Below, piece by piece: positions 32,581 through 33,880 of a stretch of DNA of 33,880 nucleotides. The position numbers and the translations under genes were made by a program. Numbering within the stretch: position 1 is the first letter of the stretch; every line of letters starts with the position of its first letter. Origin of the DNA: Mesorhizobium amorphae (GTDB lineage Bacteria > Pseudomonadota > Alphaproteobacteria > Rhizobiales > Rhizobiaceae); assembly GCF_014843845.1 (NCBI RefSeq), contig NZ_JHQS01000029.1, forward strand, positions 1 to 33,880, given 5' to 3'. The notes under the pieces were generated by a model. That model was not told the origin of the DNA. It made no database searches and saw nothing but the letters and a program-made list of their open reading frames with translations.

Positions 32581-32685
32581 CTCGGCGAAAATTCTGGAAA
32601 ATTCTATTTGCCGAAAAATTGCGGGCAGGCCCTTCGCCTGTCCGCAGACAAAAACAGAAATCGAATTTCCTGAATATTCGCCGAG
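32581..32685. repeat. Imperfect 23-24 bp inverted repeat with AT-rich core
   Basis: The left arm CTCGGCGAAAATTCTGGAAA plus ATTC (32581-32604) and the right arm GAATTTCCTGAATATTCGCC plus GAG (32663-32685) are complementary with about three differences. Between them is a hairpin GCGGGCAGG (32621-32629) / CCTGTCCGC (32637-32645). Repeated GAAAATT-like units give an AT-rich island in GC-rich DNA. Confidence 0.5.
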
Positions 32686-33190
32686 TGTACCCCCAACGGG
32701 GGTTGACCACACAAAGCAGGCGGTCGTCTACAAAGGCGACATGAAACGGGAATGGCCCCGGATGGGACCGAAGGAAAAGAACTCAGGCCGCCATCGCTTG
32801 GCCGCCCATACAACGCTGCCGGATCGCCGACATGCTTGCCGCGCACCTCTCGGGTCATGTCGCCTGCGTCGTCAATACTTCGAACAGCAGCCTGGCGCGT
32901 GAACCGCCTTGCCGGTCGGGATGGCGGCACAGCGTTATCGAGATCGGAGCCGACTGGCAGCGAACTTCATGCCCCTCGGTAGAGCGATGCCTCGCAACCA
33001 GGTTGGATGACAGCGCAAGCCAGGATGTTCGCCACGCTTGCACAGGCTTCGGATGCGAGACGGGTGAAGATGAACGTCCTGCACAACGCCCTGCGGCTCT
33101 GCGCGTTGGCCGGTCTCGAAAGGGGCCGGCCAACGGGCGTTCATACAAGTGGAGTTTGGGGGGGCGGGGCCGGATCAAGCATATCGGCAT

Positions 33191-33218
33191 CGGACCCGCC
33201 GGGCTGTCGGCGGGTCCG
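33191..33218 (-). terminator. Hairpin after the SLOG-like gene, possible terminator
   Basis: CGGACCCGCC / GGCGGGTCCG with an 8-base spacer lies 9 bases beyond the stop of the leftward gene at 33227. There is no U-run after the stem, so termination without Rho is uncertain. Confidence 0.4.
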
Positions 33219-33226
33219 CGCGTACA

Positions 33227-33760
33227 TCATCCTGGCAGCACCAGACGCTCGTCCGGCGTCATGCGGGCTTCGGCTTGCCGGCGAATGTCCGGACCGGCAT
33301 GGCGGAGCATGGCGCACCAGTCTTCCACATTGTATGTGGTCGCCATGCTGCCCCTGGCCAGATCGTAAATGACGCACGGCTTGTTCGCGATGGCGAGCCG
33401 AAGCACGTTGACGGCCGTGCCGGGTGATGCGCCATCCCAGACCATCATCCCAAAGTCGGCGCGCCGCGCCATCTCCCGGTCCTTGGCGGCGTGGACCCAG
33501 TATCCTGTGGCGCCCTCAGGAGAAGGAACATGGTAGGCGGCCCAGTCGCCCAGATTGTTGCGGGGTTCCTTGCCGGTATGGAAGACCCCGACATGCTCGT
33601 ACTTGTAGCCCGCGAGCAGGCCCTGCGCCTCGGCATCGGCTCCCGACGCGTCGCCAATCAGCACGCCATGCTCGGCAGCAACGATTGCGCCGATGCGAGC
33701 GACGGCGGGTTCCGGCAGCTCGAATATCTCACGTGATCCAGCTATGAATATCATCGACAT
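33227..33760 (-). CDS. SLOG-superfamily nucleotide-binding-like protein
   Basis: A 177-residue Rossmann-like protein. FIAGSREI at the start and VLIGDASGADAEAQGLL match the G-S-R and G-(x)-A-x-GAD motifs of SLOG/YspA-like proteins, which bind nucleotides or nucleotide derivatives. A later segment (REMARRADFGMMVWDGASPG, then TAVNVLRLAIANKPCVIYD) completes the fold. The ATG at 33760 is used. Function is unknown; such proteins occur in plasmid and phage-defence contexts. It is the last gene before the window end. Confidence 0.65.
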   Translation of the reverse strand: MSMIFIAGSREIFELPEPAVARIGAIVAAEHGVLIGDASGADAEAQGLLAGYKYEHVGVFHTGKEPRNNLGDWAAYHVPSPEGATGYWVHAAKDREMARRADFGMMVWDGASPGTAVNVLRLAIANKPCVIYDLARGSMATTYNVEDWCAMLRHAGPDIRRQAEARMTPDERLVLPG

Positions 33761-33880
33761 CGTGACTTTCCCTTCTCTCCAGGGTCCCCCGCCCCGCGCC
33801 GGCCGCCGTCTCCCTCTGGCTTGCGCGAGGGATCGTCACCCGAAGGCCGAGACGGCGAAGCCGGCGCGGGGAGCGGCGGG

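Larger units (their letters stand above)
32508..33226. other. Gene-free stretch with several inverted repeats
   Basis: No convincing gene in about 720 bp. It holds the inverted repeat at 32527-32546, the larger imperfect inverted repeat at 32581-32685, a hairpin CGTTGGCCGG / CCGGCCAACG at 33104-33135 (12-base loop), and a repeat at 33191-33218 downstream of the SLOG-like gene. The content suggests regulatory or replication-related function rather than coding. Confidence 0.5.

Noticed and set aside
32832..33368. A 178-residue plus-strand frame in the gene-free stretch before the SLOG-like gene
   Set aside because: It overlaps the SLOG gene antisense, has no recognisable domain, and runs through two hairpins.

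Overview
The window looks like the conjugation core of a mobile replicon (plasmid or integrative conjugative element) from a GC-rich alphaproteobacterium of the Rhizobiales, most likely a Mesorhizobium/Phyllobacterium/Rhizobium relative. Reasons: a complete VirB/VirD4 type IV secretion cluster, proteins resembling the RcgA/RcgR pair known from rhizobial plasmid conjugation, a SyrA/ExoX-like exopolysaccharide repressor, a DUF736 protein, and a P-type relaxase with a TATCCTG-type oriT. No repABC genes, tyrosine integrase or tRNA attachment site lies in the window, so plasmid versus integrated element cannot be decided.

Layout. 1-4550 is a nest of mobile elements: an IS3-family transposase gene is split first by an IS110-family element (about 160-1606, its transposase broken by an internal deletion) and again by a 2.6 kb serine-recombinase element (about 1718-4356). 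4636-6379 holds two leftward secreted proteins of the kind found near rhizobial VirB clusters and a divergent double-HTH regulator. 6807-9441 is the leftward rcgA-rcgR-like pair. 9567-11217 has a small unknown gene facing a leftward three-gene operon (secreted protein, frameshifted thermonuclease-like protein, small membrane protein). 11305-24317 is the rightward transfer operon virB1-B2-B3-B4-(second lytic transglycosylase)-B5-B7-B6-B8-B9-B10-B11-virD4. 24370-26372 is a divergent pair: a candidate ubiquitin-E2-like protein carrying a SEC-C zinc motif, and an HTH protein with a degenerate IrrE/ImmA-type metallopeptidase domain. 26373-27302 is decaying sequence. 27303-27551 is the SyrA-like gene. 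27594-30238 is the relaxase and its MobC-like partner (leftward). 30284-30330 is the predicted oriT. 30578-31665 is a ParA/VirC1-like and ribbon-helix-helix pair (rightward). 31784-33760 holds three leftward maintenance-type genes separated by inverted repeats.

How it works together. The relaxase and MobC would nick at TATCCTG/CCA (after 30319). The ParA/RHH pair resembles VirC1/VirC2 and may assist relaxosome assembly or segregation. VirD4 couples the relaxosome to the VirB channel. A shared 14-bp motif (TTGACACTTTACTA) lies as an inverted repeat between the leftward secreted-protein operon and virB1, recurs exactly at the virB8 start, and in shorter form upstream of the HTH regulator. This suggests one regulator controlling the transfer genes. 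The most unusual parts are this motif set, the E2-like/zincin pair and the well-formed oriT.
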